In this document: positions 1-9,447 of the stretch, piece after piece
Layout: every line of letters starts with the position of its first letter
How positions within the stretch are numbered: the stretch's first letter is position 1
NCBI GenBank assembly: GCA_027604685.1
Contig: JADHYX010000310.1
Coordinates: forward strand, 12,229-26,738
DNA: 14,510 bases
Direction: 5' to 3'
From: Lobulomyces angularis
Taxonomy: Eukaryota > Chytridiomycota > Chytridiomycetes > Lobulomycetales > Lobulomycetaceae
Program-made: the position numbers and the translations under genes
The notes under the pieces: model-generated
What the model was told of the DNA's origin: nothing
Seen by the model: the letters and a program-made list of their open reading frames with translations, nothing else
The model's database searches: none

Positions 1-546
1 AGTTAATTTTCTTTCATACAAGAAAAAAATAAAATAAAAATGATAATAAAATGAGCATTATGTTTTGATATTTTGGTATTACCTTTTTTTTTGTATCATG
101 TATTCATTGAAGAAAATGGTTTTTACACTTGATATAACTGATTTACACCTGATATAGCTGCCAATGGGTTAAAAATAATGAAGATGCAACTTAACTGGAT
201 CAGATGAAATTAAAAAAACTGTGAAGTTTTGACGTTAACGAAATTAGCACTGAAAATGTTTAAGTAGTTTTTCTTAATTGTAAAAGATTTTCTCAATGCA
301 TAAAATTTGCTTTGTGCCATAGTGTGTTGGTGTCTCTCTCTCAGAAATAATTATTGCTGCAATGAAATTAAATGTAAAGTGTTGCTGTGAATTGATGAAT
401 TTGGAAAAAGAAAATTTTTTTTTGTATCAAGAAAAATATATCTTAATTCCTTTTCTTTTTAAATTTCAAAAGATCAAACACCCAAAATCATTTTAAAAGT
501 AATATAAAAAAAATAAAAAAAGAAAAGAAAATCCTTTTAAATAAAA
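1..546. other. Intergenic, upstream of SOD gene
   Basis: No gene could be supported here. The stretch is A/T-rich with homopolymers. It holds an imperfect 20-bp tandem repeat at 122-161 and an unsupported 44-codon open frame at 362-496. A TATAAAA lies at 503-509, about 40 bp before the SOD start codon; it may be the SOD TATA box, but such strings occur by chance in DNA this AT-rich. Confidence 0.5.
122..161. repeat. Imperfect tandem duplication, 2 x 20 bp
   Basis: The 20-mer starting TTTACACTTGATA at 122-141 is followed directly by a copy at 142-161 that differs at three positions, so 17 of 20 bases match. It lies outside any recognised gene. No function can be assigned; it looks like a simple slippage or duplication product. 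Confidence 0.7.
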
Positions 547-1225
547 ATGATTTTTTTTCAACAACCTCTTTATTTTATATTATTGAGTAACCTCTTACTC
601 TCAGTCTGTACACAAAATGATACAAAAACAGGTAAATAAGATCAAAAAGAAATAAATAAATTTATTAATTTTTTTTAAAATGTCATCAATTAGCTGCCGT
701 AAACCTTTTACCAGATGTTAGTTTTTTCAATTCTAGTGTATATTCTATAGAGGGAGAAATTAAGTTTAAGCAGGAATATGGTAAAACAGTTGAAATATCA
801 GTTAATATTAGTGGTTTGAAACCTAATAGTATACATGGCTGGTATTTTTCAGAGTCACTCCTCCCTTTTTTTTTTAACAAATATTTTTAATAATTAAAAG
901 GCACATTCATGAATTTTTTATACCTGTGGATGAGGCGCTTTTGAATTGTACAAAGGGTGGTGGCCACTTTAATCCCACAAGTAAAATGCATGGTGCACCT
1001 TTTTCAAGCAACCATCACATTGGAGATTTGGGAAATATAAAAAGTGATAGAAAAGGACGGATAAGAATCAAACGATACCACGATGCAATATCATTGTTTA
1101 ACGATACTGAGGCATCCATACTTGGCCACGCGTTGGTAATCCATGAATCTAAAGATGACTTTGTCACTCAACCTACAGGAAACAGCGGTGGCAGACTAGG
1201 TTGTGGAAATATCGTAGAAAATTAA
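547..1225 (+). CDS. Secreted Cu/Zn superoxide dismutase
   Basis: The enzyme converts superoxide to hydrogen peroxide and oxygen. Exons are 547-631, 694-841 and 901-1225, giving 185 aa; both introns are GT-AG (62 and 59 bp). The start is chosen because it opens a hydrophobic signal-peptide-like segment (residues 1-21, FILLSNLLLSV core), so export is predicted. The second splice joins IHGW to HIHEF, rebuilding the SOD copper motif. By comparison with the family, Cu ligands are H79, H81, H100 (bridging) and H159, and Zn ligands are H100, H108, H117 and D120. The disulfide pair is C94-C179 and the active-site arginine is R176 (GGRLGCG). Spacing between H100, H108, H117 and D120 equals that of classical SOD1; a four-residue insertion sits before H100. 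Every catalytic residue is present, so the gene looks functional. It converges on the VC0807-like pair. The exact signal cleavage site is not determined. Confidence 0.92.
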
Positions 1226-1522
1226 GATAATTATTGTAAATTTAAATAATATAATTATTGGTTATAACTTTTGTATTAACTCTACATGGAATTTTTTCTT
1301 CTTTTTTTTTTTTCTTGTAAATTTTAGTTGAAATGCAAAATGAATCAGATTTAGCTTACAAATTTTATAATTAACAAAAATAAAGTATCCTTAACTTTGA
1401 TATTAAAACTATCCTAAAGTATTAGGTTTTTACACAAATATTTAATTAACTCTATTTATGAAAATACTAAAATTGCAACATTTACATAAATACTTAGATT
1501 AAAAAAAAAAAGTGAAAATCTA
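1226..1522. other. Intergenic between convergent genes
   Basis: These about 300 bp separate the 3' ends of the SOD gene (+) and the first VC0807-like gene (-). The stretch is A/T-rich and holds several AATAAA-like strings that could serve either polyadenylation site. No open frame was worth reporting. Confidence 0.5.
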
Positions 1523-2328
1523 TTATTGTGTAATAACATCAATCGGATTCTTTTTTTCCAGATAAAGAATATATAGGTACGTCCACAAACCTAATAATGC
1601 AACAAAAACTGGAGGAAATGCAATGTTAATATTCACAAGTATCTTTAATTCGATTTTAGAAAACAAGTTAAGCAGTGTCCGTAATATAGATTCGAATATC
1701 AATCCTATTCCCCAAACCAAACATATCACTTTAGTTTCTCGTTGCACCCCAGGAAGTAACCACTCTTTGTCTAACTTTTCCAAATCCTCCTTTGTAGTTT
1801 GAAAATTCTGGTAATAAATCCATATCAAATTTGTTGGAAACAATAAACTGATTAAAAAAGCTGCACCAAAGAATGCCTAAAAATGACTATAAGTGACCTT
1901 GAAACTTTATTATTTCCTACTGTTAAACAGGAATCTTTAACTAAAAGTAAAAGTGGGTTCTTTGTGGCCACAGTAACAACAACACCAACTAACGTGCAGA
2001 ACAGCACTACTGAAGAAACGATATCTACACGCCTCTTGGTAATAATAATAACAATGCTTTCAATAAAAGGAGGTACACCACTTAAAAGCAAAGCAACAAT
2101 CTCAGTTGTGAATTTCATTAAAGTGTTGAAAATGATACTTCAAAAAAAAAATTTATTTTTTAGTATTTAACTAAACAAAAGTTATATGTAAAATTACGCT
2201 GGTAGAATAAAATTTACTAAAACCATTCTGTAAACTTGAAAACTAATAGTGGATGTAAAATTTTTTGAAGACTTTACCACATTGGATTCTATATTGGTGG
2301 GAGTATTTATATTGTTTCTAGTAATCAT
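1523..2328 (-). CDS. VC0807-like multipass membrane protein, copy A
   Basis: Minus-strand exons are 2198-2328, 1921-2137 and 1523-1876, giving 233 aa; introns are 60 and 44 bp. The model was fixed by alignment with its tandem paralogue: exon 2 begins AIIFN and exon 3 begins AFFGAAFL in both. I recognise the family from the layout: PPFIES after helix 1, a KDSCLT/AFFGAAFL helix, a polar loop with the motif EEW or KEW..PGVQR, then the WG.GL..E...R helix, followed by a last helix pair ending in a lysine-rich tail. This resembles the VC0807 / intracellular-septation-A-like membrane proteins found in bacteria and fungi. About six hydrophobic segments are visible. The biochemical role of the family is not known to me. 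The N-terminal 30 residues are polar (Asn/Thr/Ser) and predicted cytosolic. The first acceptor is GAAG, unusual but required by the paralogue. Confidence 0.78.
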
Positions 2329-2829
2329 TCCAAAAAAAAGTATTGGTTGATAAATATTTAAACCAAAATTTTTCTTGCTTATTTCTCAAGTATTTCAGTC
2401 CAACCTTTTATGCAGTTAACTAAAATTTGTATATATCAACTTGGCAAAGTGGATTGCCCTATATCATAGCGGACAATCCAGTGGAATGTTCAAAATTGCC
2501 ATGAAAAAAAATATTATAAGTGATAAAAAAATTACAATTAAATATAAATTAAAAATTAATTTATTTCAGCTTTCTTAGATGCATCTAAATTGATGGAGAT
2601 AATAGATGGTTTAGAAGAAAATAAATTTATTAGCTCAAAAATAAATTTTTTCAAAACAATATTTTTATATATATGTTTTTATATGACTGTGGCTGACTCT
2701 ATTGATTTTTCACATATATTTTATTTCACATTTCAACAATACTTTCTAAACAACTCTAAACTGCAATTTTTTAATTTTAAATTATAAAAATTGATTCGTT
2801 TTAAGGATAAAAAAATCAAGTCAGAAATT
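2329..2829. other. Intergenic between tandem paralogues
   Basis: The 500 bp between the two VC0807-like genes hold no gene that can be named. On the plus strand there is a possible two-exon coding relic. WIALYHSGQSSGMFKIA-like sequence (about 2447-2519) joins through a 50-bp GT-AG gap to a frame beginning FLDASKLMEIID (2570 to 2787). No start codon with context, family match or conserved motif was found, so it is not called as a gene. Confidence 0.4.
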
Positions 2830-3672
2830 TTATACATGTGAGGACGCTTCACTACCAATTGTAGTTTTCGGTGGGTATTTTTTCTTTAGGTATAGAATAT
2901 ATAAATAATTCCAAATAGCAAGCAATCCAGTAAATACAAATGGAAAGGCAAGACTGAGATTTGCAAGTACTTTAAAGTCAATTTTAGCAAATAGAATGAT
3001 TAAAATTCGAATAACTGCTTCGCTCAATAAACCCAAACCCCAAACTAAACAGCATATTCTCGTCACTCTTTGTACTCCAGGTTTCAACCATTCTTCATCT
3101 AGTCTGGCCAAGTCTTCCTTAGTATTTTGAAAACTGCGGTTATATATCCATATCAAATTTATAGGAAATAATAGACTGATCAAAAATGCTGTACCAAAAA
3201 AAGCCTAAAATTATAAAGATTAAAAAAGCATTCAAAGTTAAACGCAACTTACAGTTAAGCAAGAATCTTTTATCAAAAGTAGAACGGGATTATTTGTGCA
3301 CAGAGTTACAATTACACCTGCAGCAATTGAAAACAATACCAACATTGAAACTAAGTCTACATGTTTTTTTGTAATCATAACAAATATCGTTTCTAAAAAA
3401 GGAGGTATGGCACTCAAGATTAAAGCAACAACATCAGTTGTATAATTTGTTGCAACGTTAAAAATTATTCTAAAAAAAAAAAAATTGAATGAGAGATAAT
3501 AATCTTTTGGTATTTAATAATACGCTGGAAAAACAAAATTCATCAAAATCATTCTTAAAATTACAATTCTGATACTATTTTTGCGAGGAGGTTGTGGTTC
3601 GTTAGTATGTAATGATGAACTGCTGCTGTCCGAAGTTAAATTGAATTCCTGTTTGTTCATGCTCTGTGTCAT
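2830..3672 (-). CDS. VC0807-like multipass membrane protein, copy B
   Basis: Minus-strand exons are 3524-3672, 3253-3469 and 2830-3204, giving 246 aa; introns are 54 and 48 bp. The second exon is 217 nt in both copies, and intron positions and phases are identical, so the two genes arose by tandem duplication. Visible parts: a Ser-rich polar N terminus (residues 1-33), FVFPAIIFN and the PPFLET turn, about six hydrophobic helices, a loop with EEWLKPGVQRVTR, the CLVWGLGLLSEAVIR helix and a basic C-terminal KKKYPPK tail. Loop and helix motifs match copy A closely; the N termini do not. The start at 3672 gives the longest frame; a second Met lies at 3660. Likely a membrane protein of unknown substrate; the compartment is not evident. 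The family call comes from motif memory. Confidence 0.8.
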
Positions 3673-4461
3673 TTTTGGATAGTAGTGTAAGAGGTGAAAC
3701 TGTGATTTCTCTTTGAGTTTTTATTCATTTATTTATTAACAAGATTCGGACTATTTTCCGCAAATTGCATGTGGCACAGACTAAGCGAGAAACTGTAATA
3801 CCCCGAAAGGGAAAATTACAATTTTTAGAAAAAAAAGAAACTACATAAAAAATTTCATTTATAATGCAAATTTGAAAAAAAAATAAAATACATTCACAAA
3901 TAATTTTTTAATAATGAAAGCACAAAATCGAGTCATCAAATTCGACTTCAATTTCTTAAATGTTTTCATGTACAAAATCTATAGTGAATATTTAATTTAA
4001 ATTTGCCAATCACGCAGCATTAAATTAGACTTCAAGATAAATTTTTGCAAATTTTTATTCAAAAAACTACCTTGTTGGAGTTGAGATACAAAGGGTAATT
4101 AGACAATATAAAGTTTTAGTCTATAAATATAGTATTAATATTTCCTGTAAAAATTTCCATTTGGAATCTTTTTTTGACGATGTACCTGAAATTATGCTGG
4201 ATATTTGTAAAAAACATGTAATATTTTAAAAGAACGTTTTAGTGGCGTAGAAATTTTTTTATAAGGAAAAGCTTTAAACTATAGAAAGTTTCTTTTAGAT
4301 TGTCCATACTATCTTCTGGTTTAAATGGAACTTGCTAATGAAAATCAATTTTTTAATTTTTTTTTTTTTTATGATTGACAAAAAATTTTTTTTTTAAAAA
4401 AAAAAAAAATACTGAAAAATAATAATAATTTTTAATAAAAACAATACTACTATATATTAAG
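3673..4461. other. Gene-poor region upstream of the CFAP210-like gene
   Basis: These about 790 bp should contain the promoter of the copy B membrane gene (reading left) and the missing 5' end of the CFAP210-like gene (reading right). The stretch 4321-4458 contains no GT dinucleotide on the plus strand. Any intron ending at 4461 must therefore have its donor at or before 4319. Two short open stretches look slightly protein-like: plus 4026-4214 without an ATG, and minus 4334-4239 after a good TTTTCATTAG acceptor. Neither is good enough to call. Confidence 0.45.
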
Positions 4462-6636
4462 CCGGAGATTTGCATAGAAATCCTGCGGCATATTCAAAAA
4501 ATAGAAATGATCAGGGGTATTAATTGATAAATTTTTTTTTATTTCTTAACTTTCTCATTTTTGAATTTTTAATATATCTAGAAATGATCCCATTTATATT
4601 TCATCCAATGAACTATCATTGATATCTAAAAAATTAAATGAATCCGATGAGAAAAAATATATTACATTAAAAAAAGGAGATGTAAAAAAAAACAATGAAT
4701 AAATAAAACAAAAGCTTATTATAAAAAAAAAAAAAAAAAATAAATTAGATGGAAAAAATAAAAAAAAGTTTTAAGTTTTACTGTTTAAAATAAAATAAAA
4801 ATTTTTTAAAAAATGTTTGTGTCAAATAAACATAATCAGTCAAACATCTATGTTTCAACTTTAGGCTACTATCGTAAAAAATGCAAAAAATAAAAAAAAA
4901 AAAATAAAAAAAAAAATAGATGGAAAAATTAAAAAATCTTTCTAAGGAGAGGGCGAAACATTGGGAAAACACAATACCAGGGCAGGGAAGAAAGAAACTT
5001 TTAGAAAAAGGTTATCGTTAAATAATATAATTAATCTAAATAACATTTTTTAAACAGGACTTCGAAGTAAAGGCGAGGAAAAGGAAAAAGAGTTACTTGA
5101 TGCAGAATATAGAAAAGAAGAAGCTGAACGCAGAGCAAAAGCCGTCGAACGAGCAAAAATGCTACAGTACTTTGGAAATGATGATGTGAAGAATTTCCAT
5201 AGTAAAGTACTACTTTACAGAGTTTTAGAGGTGAAAAAAATGAATAACACATTACTTAATATACAATTCAGGAACGCGATATGCAAATTGCATTAAAGAA
5301 AGAAAAGAGCAATGTAAGAAAAATGCATAATAAAAAGTTAGAGGAGGAAATTGAAATTAATAGAAGAAAAGATTTAATTTCTGAATACAAGTTGCAACAA
5401 AATTTAAAAAATCTCGAGAAAGATACCTATGCTAAAAATATGGAGCAGATTAAAGAAAAAGCCCGTTTAGTGGAAAAAGAAAGAGAAGAAGATTTACAAA
5501 AAAAATTTGAGCTTATGAATACTGATGAAAAGTACAAGTTAGAACAAAAAATTTTAAAGGAAAAAAAATTAAAAGAAGCGAGAATTATACAAGATGAACT
5601 TTTAAAGATGGAAGAAACAAAGTATCATAGCAATATAAACTCCAAAAAATTTGAGCTTGCGTTAGAAGAGGATGCTAATAATTGGACAAAAAGAAAGTTA
5701 CATCAGGGAAGGATGATGAAAGCAATTACCCAACAACGATTGGAGTATGTTATGAAATACTGAAAATAATTTTATTCCGAAATTTTTAGGGAGTCAATGC
5801 GTAGAAAAGAATTGCATAAAGAAGAATTATCAAATAAAGCTTTTCTGGAAGAAGAATATATAGCGAATAGAGAAAAATCGGCAAGAGCAAAAGCCGAACA
5901 GAGAGAAATTCAATTACTAGAGGAAAAAGAAATTAAAAAAAAAAAGGAAAAGGCTGAACTACTAGCATATTTTGAAGAACATGTAAAATTAAAATTTTAA
6001 TTATTTTTTTTTTTTTATATGGTTTCATAAACAGGATGAGAAAGTGCAGAATGAAAGAATGAAAAAGTTGGAACAAAAAAAGAAAGAGCTATTGTTGGAG
6101 CAGCAATTAGCTAAAGAAAAGATAGAAGAAGAAAAAGCTGAGAAATTGAATAATTTAAAAAAAGGAGTAGAGTTGCAGGACTTTTATAAAACTCAAATAG
6201 TAACATTTTTAGAATACTTGAAAATAATCTTTTTTTTTTTATGTAGGAATACAAAGTAGCAAAAGAAAGAATGCTTAAAGAAAGAAAATTTAACTATGAT
6301 AAACAAAAGGAACTTGATAAACAAGAAGCGAATGAAGATTTAAAAACTTATATCAACTCGTTTAAAAAAGAAGAATGGGTGAAAGGAAATAAAAAACTTT
6401 TACACTTTATTGATGATACTTTAAGAACTGATAAAGATTTATATGAGCCAAGTTATAGCACCATAAAACAAAAATACAATGTCAACACCAAGGAAAGGCT
6501 AGGTAATATTACAAAAAAACGAGATTAATCTAACAATGAATGCAATTTTTTGTAATATAAAGGTTTTGCACAAGGAAGATACAGTAAAAGTGATCTTCAA
6601 AAAGCAGCTCCGTTTGAGCTTATCAAAGACGAATGA
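4462..6636 (+). CDS. Axonemal coiled-coil protein, CFAP210/CCDC173-like
   Basis: This is a filament-like microtubule inner protein of ciliary doublet microtubules. Exons are 4462-4516, 4582-4681, 4920-5010, 5058-5230, 5272-5744, 5790-5982, 6035-6199, 6247-6502 and 6563-6636, about 526 residues without the missing start; the family is usually about 550. Recognition rests on an early segment ELSLISKKLNE, then KERAKHWENT, then the diagnostic stretch AKMLQYFGNDDVKNFH leading to LLYRVLEERDMQIALKK, then a long Lys/Glu helix (TPH / trichoplein-type). The last exon (GFAQGRYSKSDLQKAAPFE) was found by splicing past an in-frame TAA at 6526; it extends a frame that would otherwise end in KKRD. The first exon seen has no ATG, so the start lies in an exon I could not find. 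The intron at 4682-4919 (238 bp) is far longer than the rest and carries a decoy acceptor. Other TPH proteins (CFAP45, CFAP53, MNS1) are the alternative names. Confidence 0.82.
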
Positions 6637-6827
6637 ACAAGTTACGAAAATTCATTTCTTTCTTATGTTTGTTTCAATTTTTTTAAAAATTACGTACTTT
6701 AAAAATGTTAATTTTTTTAATGGCAGTTTTATTTTTGAAATTTTGTAAATAAATTGTAAATTTTAAATAAACAACATCTGAATTTTTTGAACCAGATAAC
6801 TGGGTTTTCCAAGGGTTAAAGAAAATT

Positions 6828-7611
6828 ATGGCATTAAATGTACAAAATTCAGAAGTTGAATCCATACAATTACAAAAGCTAGAGGCAGCATTTAGTATTG
6901 CATTAAATGCAACTTTAAACACATGTTCTGAAGAAGCCTTTATCAAATCTTTCAAAAATTTGCATGAAAGTCATCCAGCAGTAATACCTGCTGCTCGACA
7001 ACAAATATTGGGTTTTTTGGCAAAAGAAAGTCGCGTACTAAATTTAAATAAAAAGAAACTTTTAATAAATTTTTTATTAGGTTGAATTTGACAGAATTTT
7101 ACACGAAAGAGATATACCAAAAAAGTTGAAGGAATTAGACGAAGCAATTCTTAAAAGTAAAACTAGTGGTGATAAATATGTCTCTCTTTTGTATTTTTAA
7201 TTTTTTTGTTTTTTTTTTTATATATTATTTTTAAATTAATTTTATTTATTTTTTCCTTTTTTTTTTTGTAGAAATCTTGATCCTATTGAAGCTACTTTAG
7301 ATCAACAAAAATATTTAAAAAAATTAGAAATTTTAAAATTAAGAGAAATTTTAAAAAAAGTATGCATAATACTTTTATCTACCAAATTGTTCAATACAAT
7401 TTTTTTTTTTTAAATTTTAGTACAATGAGGACAACATTAATTTAGAGAAAAATGTAATTGAGTCAGAGAAACGCCTTAAAATTGAAAAAGGAAAAATTGA
7501 AGATATTAAAGCCACTCTTTTAACTGTATGCTATACTTTGTTTTTATCAACTAACTTTTAAACTAAATATAGTGCTCTGAAATGATGGAAAAAAATTATA
7601 GGGAAATCTGA
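6828..7611 (+). CDS. NNF1: Kinetochore protein Nnf1 (MIND/Mis12 complex)
   Basis: Nnf1 (PMF1 in animals) pairs with Mis12/Mtw1 in the MIND complex, which links inner kinetochore chromatin to the Ndc80 complex. Exons are 6828-7034, 7081-7190, 7272-7359, 7421-7525 and 7573-7611, giving 182 aa, within the usual family range. Residues 15-68 match the Nnf1 head: LQKLEAAFSIALNATL, then CSEEAFIKSF, then the AARQQILGFL helix. Exon 2 starts exactly at the conserved EFDRILHERDI, followed by KLKELDEAI; this is the clearest signature. Exons 3 and 4 are coiled-coil (Leu/Lys/Glu, residues about 106-169). Exon 5 is tiny and ends CSEMMEKNYREI. The exon 2 donor at 7191 is chosen over a nearer GTGATA because only it keeps the frame open into LDPIEATLD. 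The last intron has a good CTAAC branch point. It follows the CFAP210-like gene on the same strand by 191 bp; this is not evidence of an operon. Confidence 0.87.
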
Positions 7612-8077
7612 TTAATCTTCAAAAAAAATTTCTTTTTCCTTAATTTAGTTTATTGTATTTTTCTTTTTTTTATTTGCATTCTTAGAATTTCTATTTTACA
7701 AAAATCTGTTTTAATTTGGTTAAGGTTAAATTTTACACATCTCATAACTTGTTTAATCTTGAGCAATTTTTGATATATTCTAACACAATTCTAAAATACT
7801 TTCAGATATTACAAAATTACACCATTTTTTAGTAGGAGATTTCAGAAAATTAAAATCATAATTTAAGCAGAAATTAGAAAAAAACGTTAATTATACGTCA
7901 CTTTATTTAATAACTTATTTGGTTATTGAGGTATTTTTGCTTGCCACTGAGATAAAAAAACTCGAATCTTTAATAAAAGTAAATTTTAATAAATTTTTTT
8001 TTGGGGCTTGATGTTCACCTGTAAGGATGGTATAAAATCAGCATTGATTTGCCAAATCTAAATAACAACTCTAAATC
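7612..8077. other. Intergenic, upstream of double cupredoxin gene
   Basis: No gene was seen in these 466 bp. The stretch holds the Nnf1 3' end and the cupredoxin promoter. It is T-rich, with a locally less AT-rich patch just before the TATA box at 8031. No repeats or RNA-like structures were noticed. Confidence 0.5.
8031..8037 (+). promoter_or_regulatory. TATA box of the double cupredoxin gene
   Basis: TATAAAA lies 41-47 nt upstream of the ATG at 8078, inside a less AT-rich context (GGATGG before it), which makes it more credible than the many chance TATA-like strings. The short spacing implies a short 5' leader, which fits a strongly expressed secreted protein. This is inferred from position and sequence only. 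Confidence 0.55.
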
Positions 8078-9447
8078 ATGAAACTTTCGTACGCTTTATC
8101 ATTTGTATCTTCAATTGTACTAGTTTCTTCTGAAACTTTCCCAGTCAAAGTTGGTGATGGTGGTCTAAAATTTGGCCCTCAAGATGTAAACGTTAAAGAA
8201 GGTGATAAGGTAAATAAAGAAAAAAAGAAAAGTTTTAATAAAAAAAACCTGATTAATTTCTAACTTTTTTTTTTTTTTTTTTAAAAAAAACAGGTTGTAT
8301 TTGAATTCCAATCTGATACTCATAATGTTTATCAAACAACCGTGGAAGGTGGTTGCGAAGAATCTCCTGGTGGATTCAAATTTCCTAATGAAGGTTTAGC
8401 TACAAAAGGTCAGACATTTGAATTTACGGTACCTGCTTCTGAAGGAAAAAAAGGACTATGGTTCGCTTGCAAACCTCATTGTGAAGGGGGAATGAAAGGA
8501 TCATTACTATTTGGTGGTGGTGTAGAAGAGGTTAAAGGAGCCCAGGAAGGCAATCAAAATCCTGTTCAAGGAAACCAATCCCCAGTACAAGGAGCTCCCC
8601 CAATTAAGGGAGTAGAAGAGGTTGCCAATAAACAAGAATGTAAGCCCCAAACAATTACCAAACCTGCTGAAACTAAAACAATGCCAGCACAAACTATGAC
8701 AGTATTTGGTAAGTTGTTTTAAATTATTATATATTCTTAACATATGAAAATTTTTTAGTTACTGCAATGCCACAAACAATAGTTCGTAAATGCAAACCAA
8801 AAAATTGGGGTGTAATTGGAGAAGGAGAAGCTGTTAACGCTGGAAAAGTAGCAACACCTGTTGGAAAAGGTGGAGAGGCTCAAGAAAATGGTAAAAAAGA
8901 AGGAGGAGGGTTAAATATTATAGTTGGTGATGGTGGTTTGAAATTTGGACCAGCTGAAATGAAAGTTAAAGAAGGAGATAAAGTTACTTTTCAATTCCCA
9001 GGTGCAACTCATAACATTTATCAAACAACAGAAGAAGGTGGTTGCGAAGCTACTGAAGGAGGATTCAAATTCCCAGCAGAAGGTTTAGCTAAAGCAGGAG
9101 ATACTTTTGATTTTACTGTTCCTGCTTCTGGTGGCAAAAAGGGACTTTGGTTTGCTTGCAAACCTCATTGTGAAGGTGGTATGAAAGGTTCCCTACTTTT
9201 CGAAGGTGGTGAAGGAAGTGAAAATATATTAGAAGGAAGCGTCAAGTTAGAGGAAGGAAAAAGTGAAAAGAAGGAAGAAGGTGAAAAGAAGGAAGAAGGT
9301 GAAAAGAAAGGAGAGGGTGAAAAGAAAGAAGGTGAAAAGAAAGGAGAGGGTGAAAAGAAAGAAGGATCATCTTCACTTGGTTCTGTTCCAGCAGCTAATC
9401 CCTTCCCTGAAGGTCTGTCGATTCCTGGAATACCAGGTTCAACTTAA
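8078..9447 (+). CDS. Secreted protein with two cupredoxin domains
   Basis: Exons are 8078-8209, 8294-8708 and 8759-9447, giving 411 aa. Residues 1-18 are a signal peptide (LSFVSSIVLVSS). Domain 1 spans residues 26-117 and domain 2 spans 239-330. Each keeps a full type-1 copper set, seen as THN..YQTT then WFACKPHCEGGMKGSL: H54, C103, H106, M111 and H267, C316, H319, M324. Each also has two extra cysteines that may form a disulfide. The two domains match at 72 of 92 positions by hand count. Between them is a linker with a Q/G/P-rich part (GNQNPVQGNQSPVQG) and a Thr/Pro part (TMPAQTMTVF). After domain 2 comes a highly charged Lys/Glu/Gly repeat tail (about residues 352-385), then a Pro/Gly-rich end without a GPI-anchor-like hydrophobic segment. 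Related fungal Ser-rich cupredoxins are extracellular. Copper binding or electron transfer is likely; substrate and partner are unknown. Only domain 1 is split by an intron. Confidence 0.93.
9265..9366 (+). repeat. In-frame minisatellite coding a Lys/Glu/Gly tail
   Basis: Six tandem units of 18, 18, 18, 15, 18 and 15 bp begin GAAAAG and end GGT or GGA, all in frame. They encode EKKEEG, EKKGEG and EKKEG blocks. The last four units are two copies of a 33-bp unit (9301-9333 and 9334-9366) differing at one base, so the array grew recently in steps that preserve the frame. Copy number probably differs between strains. Confidence 0.9.

Noticed and set aside
362..496. 44-codon plus-strand open frame starting MKLNVKCCCELMN
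   Set aside because: Lies right upstream of the SOD gene, has no recognisable domain, a low-complexity F/I/K tail, and no splice partner; openness of this length is expected by chance somewhere in the window.
1883..2170. 95-residue plus-strand open frame
   Set aside because: It is antisense to the second exon of VC0807-like copy A, whose reading is confirmed by the paralogue.
6683..6955. 90-residue minus-strand frame over the Nnf1 start
   Set aside because: Antisense to the first exon of Nnf1, which has clear family motifs.
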